DNA of 64,000 bases from Pantoea coffeiphila (lineage in GTDB: Bacteria > Pseudomonadota > Gammaproteobacteria > Enterobacterales > Enterobacteriaceae). This document shows positions 55,726 to 64,000 of the stretch, one piece after another. The notes below the pieces were generated by a model. The model was not told where the DNA came from. It did no database searches and saw only the letters and a program-made list of their open reading frames with translations. The stretch spans positions 310,001 to 374,000 of the forward strand of contig NZ_JAFBFW010000004.1 of NCBI RefSeq assembly GCF_016909495.1, read 5' to 3'. The position numbers and the translations under genes are program-made. How positions within the stretch are numbered: the stretch's first letter is position 1; every line of letters begins with the position of its first letter.

Positions 55726-55808
55726 GCCTTTTTCCGCCGCCGATATCGCCGGCAGGCTTAAAATTTCCCCAATTTAAAGATTCTTAGCATTCCCATTGGG
55801 AGAATTTC

Positions 55809-57038
55809 ATGAACACACCAAAATTAAGCAGCAGCGTTAACCGCACCCGCTGGCTAACCCTGATTGGCACCATTATTACTCAATTTGCCCTCGGTTCGGT
55901 TTATACCTGGAGCCTGTTCAACGGACAGCTGTCCAGCAAGCTGGATGCACCGATCAGTAAGGTCGCATTCTCCTTTGGTCTGCTGAGTCTTGGCCTGGCC
56001 CTGGCTTCTTCCGTTGCCGGGAAACTACAGGAACGTTTTGGCGTGCGTAAGGTCACGCTGTCTGCCGGTTTGCTGATGGCCGCGGGTCTGATGCTGACCT
56101 CGCAGGCTGACAACCTGTTTATGCTGTACCTGACCGCAGGCGTGCTGGTTGGCCTGGCGGATGGCGCGGGCTATCTGATTACCCTGTCTAACTGCGTGAA
56201 GTGGTTCCCGGAGCGTAAAGGCCTGATTTCTGCCTGCTCTATAGGTGCTTACGGACTGGGTAGCCTGGGCTTTAAATTTATCTGTAGCTACCTGCTCAGC
56301 GTGAACAGCCTGGAAACCACCTTTATGATCTGGGGCGGACTGGCGATGAGCATGATCGTGCTGGGTTCACTGATGATGAAAGATGCACCACTGCAGAAAG
56401 CATCAGCCAGTAGCAGCAGCGCTCAGCCAGCCCGCGATTTCACGCTGGCAGAATCTATGCGTATGCCGCAGTACTGGATGCTGGCGCTGATGTTCCTGAC
56501 AGCCTGCATGAGCGGTTTGTATGTGATTGGCGTGGCGAAGGATATCGGTGAGAGCCTGGTTCACCTCAGCGCGCAGACCGCCGCCAGCGCAGTCACCATT
56601 ATCGCTATCGCTAACCTCAGCGGTCGCCTGGTGCTGGGCATTATGTCTGATAAGGTAGCGCGTATCCGGGTGATCAGCCTTGCGCAGGTGGTCTCCCTGT
56701 GCGGTATGGGCATCCTGCTGTTCAGCAGCATGAATGAAACCACCTTCTTTATTGCCGTCGCCTGCGTAGCCTTCAGCTTCGGTGGCACCATTACCGTTTA
56801 TCCATCGCTGGTCAGTGATTTCTTCGGCCTCAATAACCTGACCAAAAACTACGGCGTGATTTACCTCGGCTTCGGTATCGGTAGCGTGCTTGGCTCGCTG
56901 ATTGCCTCCCTGTTCGGTGGCTTTATGGTGACCTTCAGCCTGATTATGGCGCTGCTGGTGGTCTCACTGCTGATGTCGGCGGTGATCCGTATGCCAAACG
57001 CCACTGCGCAGCAGAGAAAAGAGCTGCAGCACGCCTGA
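55809..57038 (+). CDS. yhjX: YhjX, MFS transporter of the oxalate/formate antiporter type
   Basis: A 409-residue MFS protein with twelve membrane segments. It begins with TRWLTLIGTIITQFALGSVYTWSLF and shares long identical stretches with E. coli YhjX, including VLVGLADGAGYL, NCVKWFPERKGLISA and FFGLNNLXKNYGVIYLGFGIGS. In E. coli this transporter is the main target of the pyruvate-responsive YpdA/YpdB two-component system; its substrate is not firmly known. GGGAG precedes the ATG. The upstream repeat suggests the same control here. Confidence 0.92.
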   Translation: MNTPKLSSSVNRTRWLTLIGTIITQFALGSVYTWSLFNGQLSSKLDAPISKVAFSFGLLSLGLALASSVAGKLQERFGVRKVTLSAGLLMAAGLMLTSQADNLFMLYLTAGVLVGLADGAGYLITLSNCVKWFPERKGLISACSIGAYGLGSLGFKFICSYLLSVNSLETTFMIWGGLAMSMIVLGSLMMKDAPLQKASASSSSAQPARDFTLAESMRMPQYWMLALMFLTACMSGLYVIGVAKDIGESLVHLSAQTAASAVTIIAIANLSGRLVLGIMSDKVARIRVISLAQVVSLCGMGILLFSSMNETTFFIAVACVAFSFGGTITVYPSLVSDFFGLNNLTKNYGVIYLGFGIGSVLGSLIASLFGGFMVTFSLIMALLVVSLLMSAVIRMPNATAQQRKELQHA

Positions 57039-57058
57039 TAGCTGTCTTAATAATATTG

Positions 57059-57088
57059 AACCGCCGTCCTGACCGACGGCGGTTTTTC
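57059..57088. terminator. Bidirectional terminator between yhjX and the SMP-30 gene
   Basis: Inverted repeat ACCGCCGTC / GACGGCGGT with a short CTGACC-type loop, followed by TTTTTC on the + strand and preceded by an A/T-rich segment on the other. It lies between two convergent genes and serves yhjX best. Confidence 0.85.
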
Positions 57089-57089
57089 T

Positions 57090-57971
57090 TTATTGATGGA
57101 TGAAGCGCGGCTCGGGCAATCCGGCCACGTTGACCCGCACGGCAAACAGATCGCCGGACTGCGGATACTGCGCCAGTTCCTCTGCGGTCCGGTTTTCACG
57201 CGAGCTGGTGATATACAGCGTTTTCAAATCGCTGCCGCCAAACGCCACCATGGTGGGCCAGCGCACCGGCAGCGGGATCTCATCAACAATGTCACCGCTG
57301 GTTGGGTCAAGGCGAATCACCCGCTGGCCGTCGAACATCGCTGACCAGTAGAAACCTTCGCTGTCCACCGCAGCACCGTCCGGTAAACCGCCCTGCTGCT
57401 GGATAAAGTGCCTGACCACCTGCCTTTTCCCCGGCTCACCTGCGGCATCGAGCGGATAGCGGTACATCACGCCGTTCGGCGTATCGGTGTGATACATCCA
57501 GCGGCGATCGGGTGAAAATGCCAGCCCGTTGGAAATTTTGACGTCCTCCGCCTGAACCGTCAGCCGCAGATTCTCGTCTACGCGGCACAGCTTTCCGCCG
57601 TTACGATCCTGAGGTTCCCACAGGCTGCCGCACCAGAAGCGGCCAAAGGGATCGACGCGACCATCGTTAAAGCGGCTCCGCGCGGCTTCTCCGGGATTGT
57701 CGGCGATACGCCGGACGATGCTCCCCTGTTCATCAAGGAAACACACCCCGCTGCGCAGTGCGGCAATCAACCCACCTTCTTCGCGCAGGCCGATGCAGCC
57801 AATATCTTCCGCAACCGGCCAAACCTGATGCTCACCGCTGGACGGATCGAAACGATGCAGCGCCGGAGCCAGAATATCGACAAACCACAGCACCTGCTGC
57901 TGCGTGTCCCACAGCGGGCATTCGCCCAGCTCGGTCTGCGCGCGCAGTACGTTTTCTACCTGATAGCTCAT
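57090..57971 (-). CDS. SMP-30/gluconolactonase-like protein
   Basis: A 293-residue six-bladed beta-propeller of the SMP-30/gluconolaconase/LRE family. ELGECPLWD with the metal-binding Glu is at residues 15-23, SRFNDGRVDPFGRFWCGSL carries the Asn/Asp ligands, KISNGLAFSPD and LPDGAAVDSEGFYW the remaining metal-site residues. Members hydrolyse sugar lactones using a divalent cation; the natural substrate here is unknown. It is alone on the - strand and converges on yhjX. Confidence 0.9.
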   Translation of the reverse strand: MSYQVENVLRAQTELGECPLWDTQQQVLWFVDILAPALHRFDPSSGEHQVWPVAEDIGCIGLREEGGLIAALRSGVCFLDEQGSIVRRIADNPGEAARSRFNDGRVDPFGRFWCGSLWEPQDRNGGKLCRVDENLRLTVQAEDVKISNGLAFSPDRRWMYHTDTPNGVMYRYPLDAAGEPGKRQVVRHFIQQQGGLPDGAAVDSEGFYWSAMFDGQRVIRLDPTSGDIVDEIPLPVRWPTMVAFGGSDLKTLYITSSRENRTAEELAQYPQSGDLFAVRVNVAGLPEPRFIHQ

Positions 57972-58263
57972 TACCGCTCCTTGATGAGAATGTACGGATA
58001 GAATTTACGTTATTTCAGTATCAGAAGCACAACAATAAATCTGGCGGCTTCACGGAGATGAATCCGATCCAACTCTGATTTAAGATGATTCTTATCAAAC
58101 TGGAATATATTTAATACTATTCTTATTTAAGAATAAAATTGACAGGTTATAAATCTCACCACTGAAATTATTTGAAATATCTAATTAAATAACTCTACAC
58201 TGCCCGCATTATTCCTCCACTTTGCCTTGTTAAATTTGTACGTATCGAAATGGCAGGAGTGAA

Positions 58264-58422
58264 ATGATGAAAAATATAATGAAAGCAACCTCTGTAATGG
58301 CACTGATCATCATGCTGAGCGGCTGTATCGTTGCCCCACCTCATCATGGAGGAGGCGGATATCACGGAGGTGGTGGCTATCATGGCGGCTACCATCGAGG
58401 CGGCCCGCATCGGGGCTGGTAA
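58264..58422 (+). CDS. Small Gly/His-rich lipoprotein
   Basis: A 52-residue frame with AGGAGT right before the ATG (a second ATG at 58267 has the better spacing). It has a hydrophobic signal ending in the lipobox LSGC (Cys21 from the first ATG), and then a mature part made of Gly, His, Tyr and Arg (GGGGYHGGGGYHGGYHRGG). The composition suggests metal binding or a structural role at the envelope; neither is proven. A terminator follows at 58513-58541. I recognise no named gene. Confidence 0.75.
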   Translation: MMKNIMKATSVMALIIMLSGCIVAPPHHGGGGYHGGGGYHGGYHRGGPHRGW

Positions 58423-58512
58423 ACTTATCCGGTGAGATCTCTCACCGACGGCGGGCAAAGCCTGCGCACGGCAAGATAACAATAAAGAAGAGTAGTTATT
58501 GTTGATAAAATT

Positions 58513-58545
58513 TGGGCGGATAGTTATCCGCCCATTTTTTTAGCT
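58513..58545. terminator. Terminator between two small lipoprotein genes
   Basis: GGGCGGATA and TATCCGCCC form a perfect nine-base stem with a two-base centre, followed on the + strand by seven T. It ends the small Gly/His-rich gene; it also lies just after the stop of the convergent gene at 58540-58824, so it may act in both directions. Confidence 0.88.
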
Positions 58546-58824
58546 CTTAATACTGTAATTACACTGATACCAGGCTTTCATTAATCCCGGTACGTGGCTC
58601 TCCTGCGGAGACAGCGCTTCTACTTTATCAAATCCCCTTTCGGTGCAGTAACGCTCGATATCTTCAGCCAGCGCCACCTTGTCCACTTTAGTCGGGTTAA
58701 AGCGATACTGTACGGTATTCACCGCCGGGTCTTCGTCCACTTTTTCAAATGCGCCAGGCTTGCTGGACGTACATCCGGCCAGCAGCAGCAGTGCCAATAA
58801 GGCGGTTATTTTTGTTTTCATCAT
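58540..58824 (-). CDS. Small outer-envelope lipoprotein of unknown function
   Basis: A 94-residue protein with signal MKTKITALLALLLLAGC, a clear lipobox (LAGC), and a mature part of about 75 residues containing two further Cys (RYCTERGF and WYQCNYS) that could form a disulfide. AGGA lies eight bases before the first of two adjacent ATG codons. I do not recognise the family. The gene stands alone. Confidence 0.8.
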   Translation of the reverse strand: MMKTKITALLALLLLAGCTSSKPGAFEKVDEDPAVNTVQYRFNPTKVDKVALAEDIERYCTERGFDKVEALSPQESHVPGLMKAWYQCNYSIKS

Positions 58825-59090
58825 TGCTCTTTTCCTCCGGGCAGCATGATAACAACCTCGCCTCCGGGGACTATCAGACTACGGCGCATTTGCATTTTTT
58901 TACTCAGCGGTGCACCTGCATACCTCACAAAGTACAGAGCAGAAAAATGCAATGTTTTACCGATTGAATCAATTCGGGGAGACGCCTGGCGTTATCAGCC
59001 GTTCAGTGCGACTATGCATCCAGACAACGCAAATGTCTGAACCACACCAGGTTTTTTATTGTTATATCATTGCTTTACTTAATGACTTGT

Positions 59091-59114
59091 GCCCGCGGCG
59101 AGCGGGCTTTTTTT
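59091..59114 (+). terminator. Strong terminator on + strand with no gene in front
   Basis: GCCCGC / GCGGGC stem followed by seven T, reading on the + strand, although both neighbouring genes are on the - strand (58540-58824 and 59120-59929). It could end a small RNA transcribed from the 58840-59090 gap. It is also immediately behind the stop of the - strand gene, where the stem alone might work. Confidence 0.6.
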
Positions 59115-59119
59115 CAGGG

Positions 59120-59929
59120 TTAATTACCTGTTCCACTAATAATTATACGCAACACGTTGGCTGAATCTTTATCCGCAAGTGCCAGCACAGATTGATAAAG
59201 GTCGATGGTCATATCGCAAAGTTTGCTCTCATCCACGCCCGGTTCTGCCGGAGTGTTAAGGGTTTGTAAGTCACTGCCCCACTTTCCGTACAGCGTTCTG
59301 ACTACCGACTGAAGCTGCTTGCGGCCGCGCGGCAAGTCCACCGCGCGATCGCCATCTCGGCTGTTAACTAACAGCCGGTCCATCGCCTGCATTTCACTTT
59401 CAACCAGCGGCTGCGGCAGCAGCTCGGCAATGTCCACACCTCCCCTGACCTGCGGGAACAGGAAGCGGAAGCAGCGATCGGTACTCTGCTGGCGCAGCTG
59501 CTTCATCTCTTCAAGCGACACTTTCATATAGCCGATAAGATCATCGTCGGCGGCAGCGTTAATTCGCTGGTTGAGCAGGTCTGCCGCCAGCGGGCGCAGT
59601 CGGTCAAAAGCCTGTTGCTCAGTCAAACCGCTATGCAGACCGTTCAGCAGCTCATCGCTGGCCTGTTTGTACAGGGCCGGCTGCTGTACTTTGACGGTAC
59701 GCCAAACCGGCAGCGTCGCCAGTTTTAGCTGGGCGGCATCCAGTCGGGCCGTCTCTGCCTGCTGCGGTGCCATCCAGCGGAAGTAATAAAGGTTTCCCGC
59801 CGCCAGGGGCAGGATCAGCAGCAGCAGAGCGGCAATTTTCCCCAGGCTGCCGCGCTTCACCAGTAGCGCAATCACCACCAGCCAGACCAGCGCGATCGCT
59901 GAAGAAATCAATACGGGTTGAGAAATCAA
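59120..59929 (-). CDS. Uncharacterised two-TM membrane protein
   Basis: A 269-residue protein with two N-terminal membrane segments (SSAIALVWLVVIALLV and IAALLLLILPLAAGNLYYF) and a helical periplasmic or cytoplasmic domain of about 220 residues. The start appears to be TTG at 59929, with AGGA eight bases upstream; no better ATG exists nearby. A Cys-containing CRFLFPQVRGGVDI segment is found near the middle. I do not recognise a family. It lies 54 bases after the universal stress gene and may share its transcript. Confidence 0.7.
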   Translation of the reverse strand: MISQPVLISSAIALVWLVVIALLVKRGSLGKIAALLLLILPLAAGNLYYFRWMAPQQAETARLDAAQLKLATLPVWRTVKVQQPALYKQASDELLNGLHSGLTEQQAFDRLRPLAADLLNQRINAAADDDLIGYMKVSLEEMKQLRQQSTDRCFRFLFPQVRGGVDIAELLPQPLVESEMQAMDRLLVNSRDGDRAVDLPRGRKQLQSVVRTLYGKWGSDLQTLNTPAEPGVDESKLCDMTIDLYQSVLALADKDSANVLRIIISGTGN

Positions 59930-59983
59930 AACGGTTTTCCTGATGCAGTCAGGCCGGTTATGCCAGCCTGAAATAAAAAGGGC

Positions 59984-60433
59984 TTAATCCGCCCGAACGT
60001 CGACTAAAACCGGACAGCTGGCGCGTTCTATCACCGATGCGCTGCACGAGCCTTTCAGCAGACGGTTAAATGAAGAAAGGTGCCGCCGCCCCATAATAAT
60101 CATCGCGGCGTTCAGCGCATTAGCCTGGGCAACGATGGTTTCTGCCGATTCACCGGCAATCACCCGTCCGCGCGCCGTCACGCCGGACTTTTGCAGTTCC
60201 GACAGTGCGCGCCGTACCACCGCTTCAGCGGTGTTTTGTTCGTCCAGCGCCATGCCAAAATCACCGGGATCTTCCCCGGCTTCAATCTCAAACGGCCCGG
60301 ATGACGCATAGCTGACGTCGATACAACACAACACCACCACCTCGGCCCGCAGCGCCAGCGCCTGTTCCGTGGCCAGTGCCACAACCTTACGAGCAATCCC
60401 AGAGTTATCAACGGCGACCAAAAGCGTTTTCAT
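59984..60433 (-). CDS. Universal stress protein (UspA family)
   Basis: A 149-residue single Usp domain: MKTLLVAVDNSGIARKVVALA at the start, and toward the end the ATP-loop region MIIMGRRHLSSFNRLLKGSCSASV, where the G-x-x-G element is imperfect but the GS at the end is kept. Such proteins bind nucleotides and are induced by stress. AGGAGA precedes the ATG, 12 bases after the IclR regulator stop, so the two form an operon. Confidence 0.9.
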   Translation of the reverse strand: MKTLLVAVDNSGIARKVVALATEQALALRAEVVVLCCIDVSYASSGPFEIEAGEDPGDFGMALDEQNTAEAVVRRALSELQKSGVTARGRVIAGESAETIVAQANALNAAMIIMGRRHLSSFNRLLKGSCSASVIERASCPVLVDVRAD

Positions 60434-60445
60434 AGCTTTCTCCTG

Positions 60446-61228
60446 TTAGTCACGCAATGCCACTTTGCCAATTTCATCCACCATCCCGAGCTTACATTTC
60501 AGGATCTCCTGACGGTAATGATCTTCAAATTTTTCAAAACGGGGAGTGGGGACCAGAAGACTGATGGAAAAACGCCCCAGAATAGTATCGATAGCCACCG
60601 CCATCGTTGACACCCCTTCCAGCGTTTCGCCACGGTCATAGGCCAGACCGGTATGGCGAATTTCCGTTAAATGCGCCAGCAGCGCAGGGAAATCACGCAC
60701 GGTGAGATCGGTGATAGCCTGGTAGGCTTCGCCGAGCAGCTCGCGGGCAGCCTCATCGCTGTCCAGCGCCAGCAGTGCACGGCCGCCGGAGGTGCTGTAG
60801 AGCGGCAGGTTCATGCCAATGCGCGGCACCACCCGCAGTTCGCGATCGGCCACCACATAATGCACGATGGCCAGCTGCAGCCCGCTTGCTCTGCCCAGCG
60901 ACACCGTTTCGCCCGTTGCCTGGCACAGCGCCTGAAGCCAGGGCTGAGCAATCGTCACCACGTCGGTATGCACATTGGCGATCAGCCGCAGAAGCGCCGG
61001 GCCAAGACGAACCCCACCGGCACCGTGACTGCGTACCAGCTTGACCGAGTCCAGCGCGGCAACAATGCGCTGTACGGTTGAACGCGGCAAATCCACCGCC
61101 AGCGCAATTTCGCCGAGGCTCATACCGTTAGGTTTTGCGCCAAGCGCATCCAGAATTTTTGCCGCCCGAGTGATGACCTGAATGCCACCGGTCCGTTCTT
61201 CGTCGTGCGGTATTGAGGGTTCAGACAT
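60446..61228 (-). CDS. IclR-family transcriptional regulator
   Basis: A 260-residue regulator with an N-terminal winged helix-turn-helix (AAKILDALGAKPNGMSLGEIALAVDLPRSTVQRIVAALD, about 20-60) and a C-terminal effector-binding domain. The latter shows RASGLQLAIVHYV, NLPLYSTSGGRALLAL and GLAYDRGETLEGVSTMAVAI. It is divergent to the efflux genes; the 164 bases between contain repeated palindromic sites, so it probably controls them and its own operon. Confidence 0.92.
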   Translation of the reverse strand: MSEPSIPHDEERTGGIQVITRAAKILDALGAKPNGMSLGEIALAVDLPRSTVQRIVAALDSVKLVRSHGAGGVRLGPALLRLIANVHTDVVTIAQPWLQALCQATGETVSLGRASGLQLAIVHYVVADRELRVVPRIGMNLPLYSTSGGRALLALDSDEAARELLGEAYQAITDLTVRDFPALLAHLTEIRHTGLAYDRGETLEGVSTMAVAIDTILGRFSISLLVPTPRFEKFEDHYRQEILKCKLGMVDEIGKVALRD

Positions 61229-61300
61229 AACGATTCTCTTTCCTTGATGTCGGGCTTACTGTAGCACTTTTTTACCCTGTCCGGCACACTGCATCGCATT

Positions 61301-61363
61301 GCAATACACTGCATCAAGATGTAATATCTGCGTCAATGTATCACGATGCAATACACTGCATCG
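61301..61363. promoter_or_regulatory. Repeated palindromic operator between IclR and efflux genes
   Basis: GCAATACACTGCATC occurs twice, at 61301-61315 and 61348-61362. The second lies in a perfect inverted repeat CGATGCA-ATACAC-TGCATCG (61344-61363); the first has the same core with imperfect arms. Inverted repeats with a six-base centre fit binding of a dimeric regulator such as the divergently encoded IclR protein. The right-hand site lies 30 bases before the transporter ATG. Confidence 0.75.
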
Positions 61364-61392
61364 ATAATAATAATCCTCCCGGAGCACCTGCT

Positions 61393-63003
61393 ATGAACAG
61401 CCCGCCGGTGGCGATGCCGCCGCCGCATCCTTTTACCCTGCGCCTGGCTCTCGGGCTGATCGGGGTGCTGATTGCCACGCTCAGTTCAGGCCTTAACGAT
61501 CGCGTAACCGATCTGGCGCTGGCGGATATCCGTGCGGCGATCGGTATCGACTATGATACCGGCAGCTGGATCACCTCGGCCTACCAGGCCGCTGAAGTCG
61601 CCGCGATGATGATCGCCCCGTGGCTGGCGGTGACCTTTTCCCTGCGTCGTTTTACCCTGGTGGTGGCAACAGGGTTTGCCAGCCTGGCGGTGATCCAGCC
61701 GCTAGTGACCGATCCCGCACTGTTTATCACCCTTCGAGTCACTCAGGGCCTGTTCGGTGGCGCGCTGCCGCCGATGCTGATGACCGTGGCGCTGCGCTTT
61801 TTGCCGCCGACCATCAAGCTTTATGGCCTGGCGGCCTATGCGATGACCGCGACATTCGGCCCGAATATGGCCGCCTCCCTCGCGGCCTTCTGGACCGATT
61901 CGGTTGGCTGGCAGTTTGCTTTCTGGCAGGTGATCCCACCCTGTCTGATTGCCGCCCTGCTGATCGGTTGGGGACTGCCGCAGGACCCGCTGCGCCTGGA
62001 ACGTTTGCGGCAGATCGATGCCTTTGGAATGCTGACCGGCTGTAGCGGTATGGCACTGCTGATCCTCGGCTTAACCCAGGGGGAACGGCTGGAGTGGTTT
62101 GAATCACCGCTTATCGCCGGCCTGCTGCTGGCGTCCGCCGCGCTGCTGGTGACCTTCTTTATTAACGAGTGGTATCACCCGCTGCCGCTGTTCAAATTGC
62201 AGATGCTACAGCGTAAGAATCTCGCCCACGGCCTGCTGGTTCTGGCGGGGGTACTGATGGTGTCGCTTTCCGGCTCAGCGCTGCCTTCGGCCTATTTTGC
62301 GCAGATTGATGGCTTTCGTACCGCACAGTTTGCCCCGCTGGCGCTGACTATCGGTCTGCCGCAGCTGATCATTGCTCCGCTTGTCGCTACGCTACTGAAT
62401 CTGCGGCAGGTGGACTGCCGCTGGGTGTTAACCGCCGGTGCCGGGCTGATGATCGCCTCCTGCCTGCTGGGCACTCAGCTGACCGATGAGTGGGCGCGGC
62501 AGAATTTCTGGCTCATCCAGGCACTGCAGGCCTTCGGTCAGCCGATGCTGATCCTGCCGGTACTGATGAGTGCCACCAGCGTGGTGATGCCGCCGGAAGG
62601 GCCGTTCGCCTCAGCGATGTTCAATACCGTACGCGGTTTTTCCAGCGTCGCGGCCGGCAGCCTGGTGGAGAACTTTCTCACCCATCGCGAGAAGTTCCAC
62701 TCACACGTGCTGGTCGATAATCTGGGTAACCGCCCCTGGCTGATCACGGCGAACAGCAGCGACGCGGCCAGCAGCCTCCAACCGCTGTTGCCTGATGGTT
62801 CAGCCAGCTCGACGGAAAATCTCAGCCACTTCAGCACGCTGGTAAAACATCAGGCGACAATCCTCAGCATCAGCGATACCTATCTGTTGATTATCGGCTT
62901 TGCCCTGCTGCTGGTCCTGCTGACCGCCTGGCTGCCGAAACGCGTCTGGCCGCCACAAACTCTCATTAATTCTGCTTCGCCAACAACGAGAACAACATCA
63001 TGA
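61393..63003 (+). CDS. DHA2-type MFS drug transporter (EmrB-like)
   Basis: A 536-residue MFS transporter with about 14 membrane segments. GGAG eight bases upstream supports the ATG at 61393; an ATG at 61336 is open but overlaps the operator. It has LSSGLNDRVTDLALADIR, SAYQAAEVAAMMIAPWLAVTF and RVTQGLFGGALPPMLM, the motif C-like region of the family. With the HlyD partner it would form a tripartite pump exporting toxic compounds. The pump genes overlap by four bases (ATGA). Confidence 0.88.
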   Translation: MNSPPVAMPPPHPFTLRLALGLIGVLIATLSSGLNDRVTDLALADIRAAIGIDYDTGSWITSAYQAAEVAAMMIAPWLAVTFSLRRFTLVVATGFASLAVIQPLVTDPALFITLRVTQGLFGGALPPMLMTVALRFLPPTIKLYGLAAYAMTATFGPNMAASLAAFWTDSVGWQFAFWQVIPPCLIAALLIGWGLPQDPLRLERLRQIDAFGMLTGCSGMALLILGLTQGERLEWFESPLIAGLLLASAALLVTFFINEWYHPLPLFKLQMLQRKNLAHGLLVLAGVLMVSLSGSALPSAYFAQIDGFRTAQFAPLALTIGLPQLIIAPLVATLLNLRQVDCRWVLTAGAGLMIASCLLGTQLTDEWARQNFWLIQALQAFGQPMLILPVLMSATSVVMPPEGPFASAMFNTVRGFSSVAAGSLVENFLTHREKFHSHVLVDNLGNRPWLITANSSDAASSLQPLLPDGSASSTENLSHFSTLVKHQATILSISDTYLLIIGFALLLVLLTAWLPKRVWPPQTLINSASPTTRTTS

Positions 63004-64000
63004 GTTTCACACCTGCAAAACGTACCTCACTGCTGGCGCTATTACTGCTGGCACTAATGGGGATGGCCTTTTTTATCTGGTCGGCAATCGGCAGCCACGA
63101 CTATCGCACCAACGACGCGGTGGTTACCGCCGACTACACGTTGGTGGCGCCAAAAATTTCCGGCTATATCAGTCAGGTTAGCGTAACGGATAACCAGCAG
63201 GTGAAGGCCGGTGACCTGCTGGCAACAATTGACGATCGCGATTATCGCGTGGCGCTGGAAACCGCCCAGGCGAATTTGCAGATTAGCGAAGCCAAGCTGA
63301 GCAGCGTTCAGGCCCAGCTCGATCAGCAGCAGGCAACGATTGCGCAGAATGAAGCCGCAGTCACCGCCAGCCAGGCCTCACTGAACTATGCAGGACAAAA
63401 CGCAGAACGTTACCGTCAGCTGCTGAAAAGCGGCACGGCCACCGCAGACGAGCAGCAGAAATCGAACTCCACCATGCTGAGCGCCGCCGCACAGGTGAAG
63501 CAGAGCCAGGCCGCGGTGCTGGCCGCGCGTAAGCAGGTCCCGGTGCTGCAGGCCAGCGTGCGCCAGGCAGAAGCCGATATTGCCGCGTCGAAAGCCAGCG
63601 TCGATCAGGCCGAGCTGAACCTTTCCTATACCCGCATTACCGCACCCATTTCCGGTACGGTAGGCCAGCGCGCACTGCGTGAAGGGGCGTGGGTTTCAGC
63701 CGGTACGCGGCTGCTGGCGGTCGTGCCGCTACAGCAAAGCTACGTGCTGGCGAATTTCCTGGAAACGCAGCTGGCGCACGTCAGCAGCGGACAGCCGGTC
63801 AGTATAACCGTTGACGCCCTGCCCGGCGTCACTCTGCGTGGCCACGTTGACAGTATTGCTCCGGCAACCGGCTCAACGTTTGCGGCCATCACTGCGGATA
63901 ATGCTACCGGCAACTACACCAAAGTGGTCCAGCGCCTGCCGGTAAAAATCGTTCTGGAGAGGGATCAGCCGGATCTGGCTCGTCTGCGGGTGGGAATGTC
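63000..64000 (+). CDS. HlyD/EmrA-family membrane fusion protein, 3' end outside window
   Basis: 333 codons are visible and the frame remains open at the window edge. One N-terminal membrane segment (LLALLLLALMGMAFFIW) is followed by TNDAVVTADYTLVAPKISGYISQV, a biotinyl-lipoyl domain, a helical hairpin rich in Ala and Gln (about 90-210) and the second lipoyl half TRITAPISGTVGQRALREG, ending in the beta-barrel part. This is the adaptor that links the MFS pump to an outer-membrane channel. Its ATG overlaps the transporter stop. Confidence 0.92.
   Translation, partial: MSFTPAKRTSLLALLLLALMGMAFFIWSAIGSHDYRTNDAVVTADYTLVAPKISGYISQVSVTDNQQVKAGDLLATIDDRDYRVALETAQANLQISEAKLSSVQAQLDQQQATIAQNEAAVTASQASLNYAGQNAERYRQLLKSGTATADEQQKSNSTMLSAAAQVKQSQAAVLAARKQVPVLQASVRQAEADIAASKASVDQAELNLSYTRITAPISGTVGQRALREGAWVSAGTRLLAVVPLQQSYVLANFLETQLAHVSSGQPVSITVDALPGVTLRGHVDSIAPATGSTFAAITADNATGNYTKVVQRLPVKIVLERDQPDLARLRVGM

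Larger units (their letters stand above)
54972..55808. other. Intergenic region between the T6SS operon and yhjX
   Basis: 837 bases of AT-rich sequence separating the divergent tssB and yhjX. It contains the likely T6SS promoter near 55029-55058 and the YpdB-type repeat at 55695-55725. Short overlapping open frames at 55303-55606 on both strands have no supporting motif, codon pattern or ribosome site, and I do not take them as genes. No other structure was recognised. Confidence 0.6.

Noticed and set aside
58195..58482. - strand open frame of 95 codons over the small Gly/His-rich lipoprotein gene
   Set aside because: The + strand frame has ribosome site, lipobox and terminator; the - strand frame has none of these.

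Overview
The window looks like an Enterobacterales chromosome, most likely Erwiniaceae (Erwinia or Pantoea). The grounds are a yhjX gene very close to the E. coli protein as I remember it, a complete type VI secretion system (T6SS) with vgrG-linked effector islands of the kind known from Erwinia and Pantoea, and GC-rich core genes interrupted by AT-rich accessory genes. This is an inference from gene content; there is no rRNA or other taxonomic marker here.

Left edge (1-5118, + strand). A very AT-rich gene enters from outside the window and encodes a large reverse transcriptase of the defence-associated (UG/DRT-like) kind. Its C-terminus resembles a phosphoribosyltransferase fold. The tail of an IS3-type transposase and a hexapeptide-repeat acetyltransferase of the phosphonate-cluster type follow.

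T6SS (5147-54971, all on the - strand, so read from right to left). The order is tssB, tssC, tssK, tssL, an ompA-domain gene, hcp, clpV, then a long accessory island, then tssM, tssA, tssF, tssG, tssJ and tssE. All thirteen core functions are present. The island holds three vgrG genes with almost identical first 600 residues. Each starts a block of toxin and immunity genes: an M23/GH19 cell-wall effector after vgrG3, a LysM-NlpC/P60 effector after vgrG2, and a lipase (Tle)/Tli4 pair after vgrG1. There are also two PAAR genes, one in frame with a type-44 toxin module across a single stop codon. A second tssM with its own membrane partner gene lies inside the island, so two partner-tssM pairs flank the PAAR/vgrG1/Tle block.

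The island carries many broken genes: a frameshifted second lipase next to a vgrG tail remnant, a LysM effector broken twice at homopolymers, a decayed amidase joined to a duplicated vgrG start, a frameshifted toxin tail ending in a TTTTA repeat, and several immunity remnants. It looks like a site of repeated effector exchange by recombination between vgrG copies.

Right edge (54972-64000). Ordinary chromosomal genes follow: yhjX with a YpdB-type direct repeat upstream, an SMP-30-like lactonase, two small lipoproteins, an uncharacterised membrane protein, a universal stress protein, an IclR regulator, and a divergent DHA2-type MFS/HlyD efflux pair whose intergenic region carries a palindromic repeated operator. 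The HlyD gene runs off the right end.
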